A stretch of DNA of 64,000 nucleotides from Paenarthrobacter aurescens TC1 (GTDB taxonomy: Bacteria > Actinomycetota > Actinomycetes > Actinomycetales > Micrococcaceae): the NCBI GenBank assembly GCA_000014925.1, contig CP000474.1:1240001-1304000 (forward strand), read 5' to 3'. Below are positions 62,191-64,000 of the stretch, piece by piece. The translations under genes were made by a program, and so were the position numbers. Each line of letters opens with the position of its first letter. The stretch's first letter is position 1. The notes under the pieces are model-generated. The model ran no database searches. It was not told the origin of the DNA and saw only the letters and a program-made list of their open reading frames with translations.

Positions 62191-63717
62191 GTGACTGTGC
62201 CTGTGAACACCAAAAACCCGGCTGCGGCCAACGGCGCCAGGCCGAGCCTGGGCGCGCAACTCCTGCGCCGCAAGCCCATTGGCCAGATGGTCAGCGAAGC
62301 CGGAAGCAGTGAAAGCGGAACGCCGCTGGTCCGCAGCTTCGGGGTCCTCCAGCTGACCATGATCAGCGTCGGTGCCACGCTCGGCACCGGCATCCTGGTC
62401 ATCCTGGGCGAATCCGTGCCGCTGGCGGGACCTGCCATCTGGATCTCCTTCGTCATCGCCGGCTTGGCCGCTCTGCTCTCCGCCGTGTCCTATGCCGAAA
62501 TGGCTGGACTCGTTCCGGTGGCAGGTTCCAGCTACTCCTACTCCTACGCCACCATGGGCGAGGGCATGGCCTGGATCTGCGGCTGGTGCCTGGTGCTGGA
62601 GTACGCGGTCTCGGTTGCAGCAGTTGCCGTGGGGGCCGGACAGTACGTCAACGAGACCTTGGCTGCCTTCGGTCAGTTCCTGCCGGACGCCGTGAGCCAG
62701 CCGCCGGGGGATGGCGGCGTGGTCAACGTCCCCGCGATGATCATCGTGATTCTGGCCATGGTCCTGCTGGTCCGCGGTGCACGTGAGAGTGCGTGGATCA
62801 ACACTGCAATCGTGGTGATCAAGGTGGGCATCCTGCTCTTCTTCTGCGCCGTAGCGTTCACCGCGTTCAATGCCGGTAACTTCGAGCCTCTTCTCCCGAT
62901 GGGTGCCGCAGGGGTATCCGCCGCAGCGTCGAGCGTTTTCTTCTCCTACATCGGCTTCGACGCCGCCTCCACCGCGGGTGAGGAAGCCAAAAACCCCAAG
63001 CGGGATCTCCCCAGGGCCATCATGCTGTCCATGGTGATCGTCACCAGCATTTATGTCCTGGTTGCCGTCGCTGCCATTGGCGCCCGGCCTTGGGGTTGGT
63101 TTGACGGTACGGAGGCTGCTCTGGTGCAGATCCTGCATGAGATCACCGGGCAGCCCTGGATTGCGCTGGTCTTCTCCATTGGTGCAGTTCTTGCCATCGC
63201 CAGCATCGTGCTGACAGTCCTCTACGGTCAGACCCGCATCATGCTCTCCATGTCCCGCGACGGCATGATGCCCAAAGTCTTTGGACGCATTTCCCGCCGA
63301 ACCGGCACCCCTGTGGCCGGAACGCTGATCGTTGGCGTCGGCGTCGCCCTTGCCGCTGGTTTGGTCCCGCTGGGTGCTCTGGCCGACGCCACCAGCATCG
63401 GAACCCTGTTCGCGTTCGCGTTGGTCAATGTTGCAGTGATCTACCTGCGCCGCAACCGCCCCGATCTTGAGCGAAGCTTCAGGGTTCCCCTGTATCCGAT
63501 CACTCCCATCCTGGGCACGCTGATGTGTGCCTACCTGATGATCAACCTCGGTGCCGATACCTGGATCACCTTCGGTGTCTGGATGCTCGTGGGCATCGCC
63601 ATCTACTTCGGCTATGGACGCCGGAACTCCAAGGTAGCCGCGCTCAGCGAACAGGACTACCGTGAACTAACCACCAGGGCCGTGAGCCCGGAACCTGTGA
63701 AAGCAGCAAACTCATGA
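62191..63717 (+). CDS. CAT-type (cationic) amino acid permease
   Basis: The GTG at 62191 (GAAGGG upstream) gives 508 residues with about twelve to fourteen hydrophobic segments. APC/CAT features are TMISVGATLGTGILVILGES in helix 1, YAEMAGLVPVAGSSYSYSYA, and FFSYIGFDAASTAGEEAKNP with PKRDLPRAI. Bacterial CAT-like carriers take up cationic and other amino acids. It overlaps the monooxygenase start by 4 bp (ATGA), so import and oxidation are coupled in one operon. The open frame reaches 62131, but the first 20 codons look non-coding. Confidence 0.9.
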   Translation: MTVPVNTKNPAAANGARPSLGAQLLRRKPIGQMVSEAGSSESGTPLVRSFGVLQLTMISVGATLGTGILVILGESVPLAGPAIWISFVIAGLAALLSAVSYAEMAGLVPVAGSSYSYSYATMGEGMAWICGWCLVLEYAVSVAAVAVGAGQYVNETLAAFGQFLPDAVSQPPGDGGVVNVPAMIIVILAMVLLVRGARESAWINTAIVVIKVGILLFFCAVAFTAFNAGNFEPLLPMGAAGVSAAASSVFFSYIGFDAASTAGEEAKNPKRDLPRAIMLSMVIVTSIYVLVAVAAIGARPWGWFDGTEAALVQILHEITGQPWIALVFSIGAVLAIASIVLTVLYGQTRIMLSMSRDGMMPKVFGRISRRTGTPVAGTLIVGVGVALAAGLVPLGALADATSIGTLFAFALVNVAVIYLRRNRPDLERSFRVPLYPITPILGTLMCAYLMINLGADTWITFGVWMLVGIAIYFGYGRRNSKVAALSEQDYRELTTRAVSPEPVKAANS

Positions 63718-64000
63718 CCATCGCCACCGAACTCCCGCTCATCGAGGAACCAGGAGCGCCCGCCGCAGCAGCCGGCGCACCGATCACCATGCTGAACCCG
63801 GACTTCCCGTTCAGCTACGACCATTACCTGGCGCACCCGGACGGGTTGGGCTCAGTCCCCGAGGAGCTCTACGGCACCGAGGTGGCCATCATCGGCGCCG
63901 GGCTGTCCGGCCTGGTCACTGCGTATGAACTCATGAAGCTTGGCCTCAAACCCGTCATCTACGAGGCCGACCAGATCGGTGGACGTCTCCGGACTGCGAG
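63714..64000 (+). CDS. DavB-like flavin amino acid monooxygenase, N-terminal part (runs off right edge)
   Basis: I translated the frame by hand from the ATG at 63714: 95 residues are visible. ITMLNPDFPFSYDHYLAHPD, GLGSVPEELYGTEVAIIGAG and YELMKLGLKPVIYEADQIGG match the N-terminus of L-lysine 2-monooxygenase (DavB) and tryptophan 2-monooxygenase-type enzymes. The Rossmann motif is GAGLSGL with GGRLR. The enzyme would convert an amino acid, probably lysine, to its amide with O2 (5-aminopentanamide for lysine). The nearby DavA-like amidase and CAT permease support this. The rest of the gene is outside the window. Confidence 0.8.
   Translation, partial: MTIATELPLIEEPGAPAAAAGAPITMLNPDFPFSYDHYLAHPDGLGSVPEELYGTEVAIIGAGLSGLVTAYELMKLGLKPVIYEADQIGGRLRTA

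Overview
The window looks like chromosome of a high-GC actinobacterium of the Micrococcaceae, most likely Arthrobacter or Paenarthrobacter. The reasons are strongly GC-biased third codon positions, many GTG/TTG starts, a DUF6350-purN-purH neighbourhood, a monomeric NADP-isocitrate dehydrogenase, and a dense set of importers and FAD oxidases. No tRNA, rRNA, transposase or CRISPR array was seen. The genus is an inference from gene content.

Left part (1-13.4 kb), mostly accessory. A leftward, visibly AT-richer operon encodes a C5-cytosine methyltransferase, a DUF262 protein and the start of a Z1-type P-loop ATPase, which resembles a restriction/defence island cut by the window edge. Then come an APC permease and a stretch of gene decay: a relic of a flavin monooxygenase whose intact homologue lies 3.3 kb away, an SDR gene that lost its active site, a truncated DUF1778 antitoxin and a fragmented membrane-anchored protein. 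Mixed in are a C39-like protease with an unknown partner, a cold-shock gene with its terminator, and an ABC exporter next to a small secreted protein.

13.7-19.4 kb. A large LuxR-type ATPase regulator and an APC permease converge on an MFS gene. Both ends of this unit carry related arrays of a CTAGG-type heptamer repeated every 21-22 bp. This is the most unusual regulatory structure in the window.

19.4-31.4 kb. An RBBP9-type hydrolase, UDP-glucose dehydrogenase with a GT4 mannosyltransferase, a Septu-like pair (PtuA ATPase and PtuB HNH nuclease), a stress group (MerR/HspR-like regulator, Hsp20, J-protein), a tandem VOC protein, an intergenic repeat cluster, then DUF6350 and purN.

31.4-42 kb. 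A probable N-acetylmuramate utilisation operon (kinase, murQ, MFS), a DUF559 nuclease-like gene flanked on both sides by related 74-bp and 73-bp tandem repeats, purH, a secreted serine protease and icd.

42-50 kb. An aminophosphonate locus: sarcosine-oxidase-like FAD enzyme, phnE-phnC-phnD, a TIGR03364-like FAD oxidoreductase, a divergent GntR regulator and a PhnX-like HAD hydrolase, with a clear GntR operator between the divergent genes and no C-P lyase genes. DoxX and a Gfo/Idh/MocA oxidoreductase follow.

50-64 kb. A MacB/LolD-type ABC pair facing an FtsX remnant; a multiple-monosaccharide importer (mmsA-mmsB-chvE) controlled by an upstream ROK repressor with matching operator-like sites at both promoters; and a probable lysine (or related amino acid) oxygenase-amidase cluster: C-N hydrolase, PucR regulator, alanine-racemase-family enzyme, cationic amino acid permease and the start of a DavB-like monooxygenase cut by the right edge.
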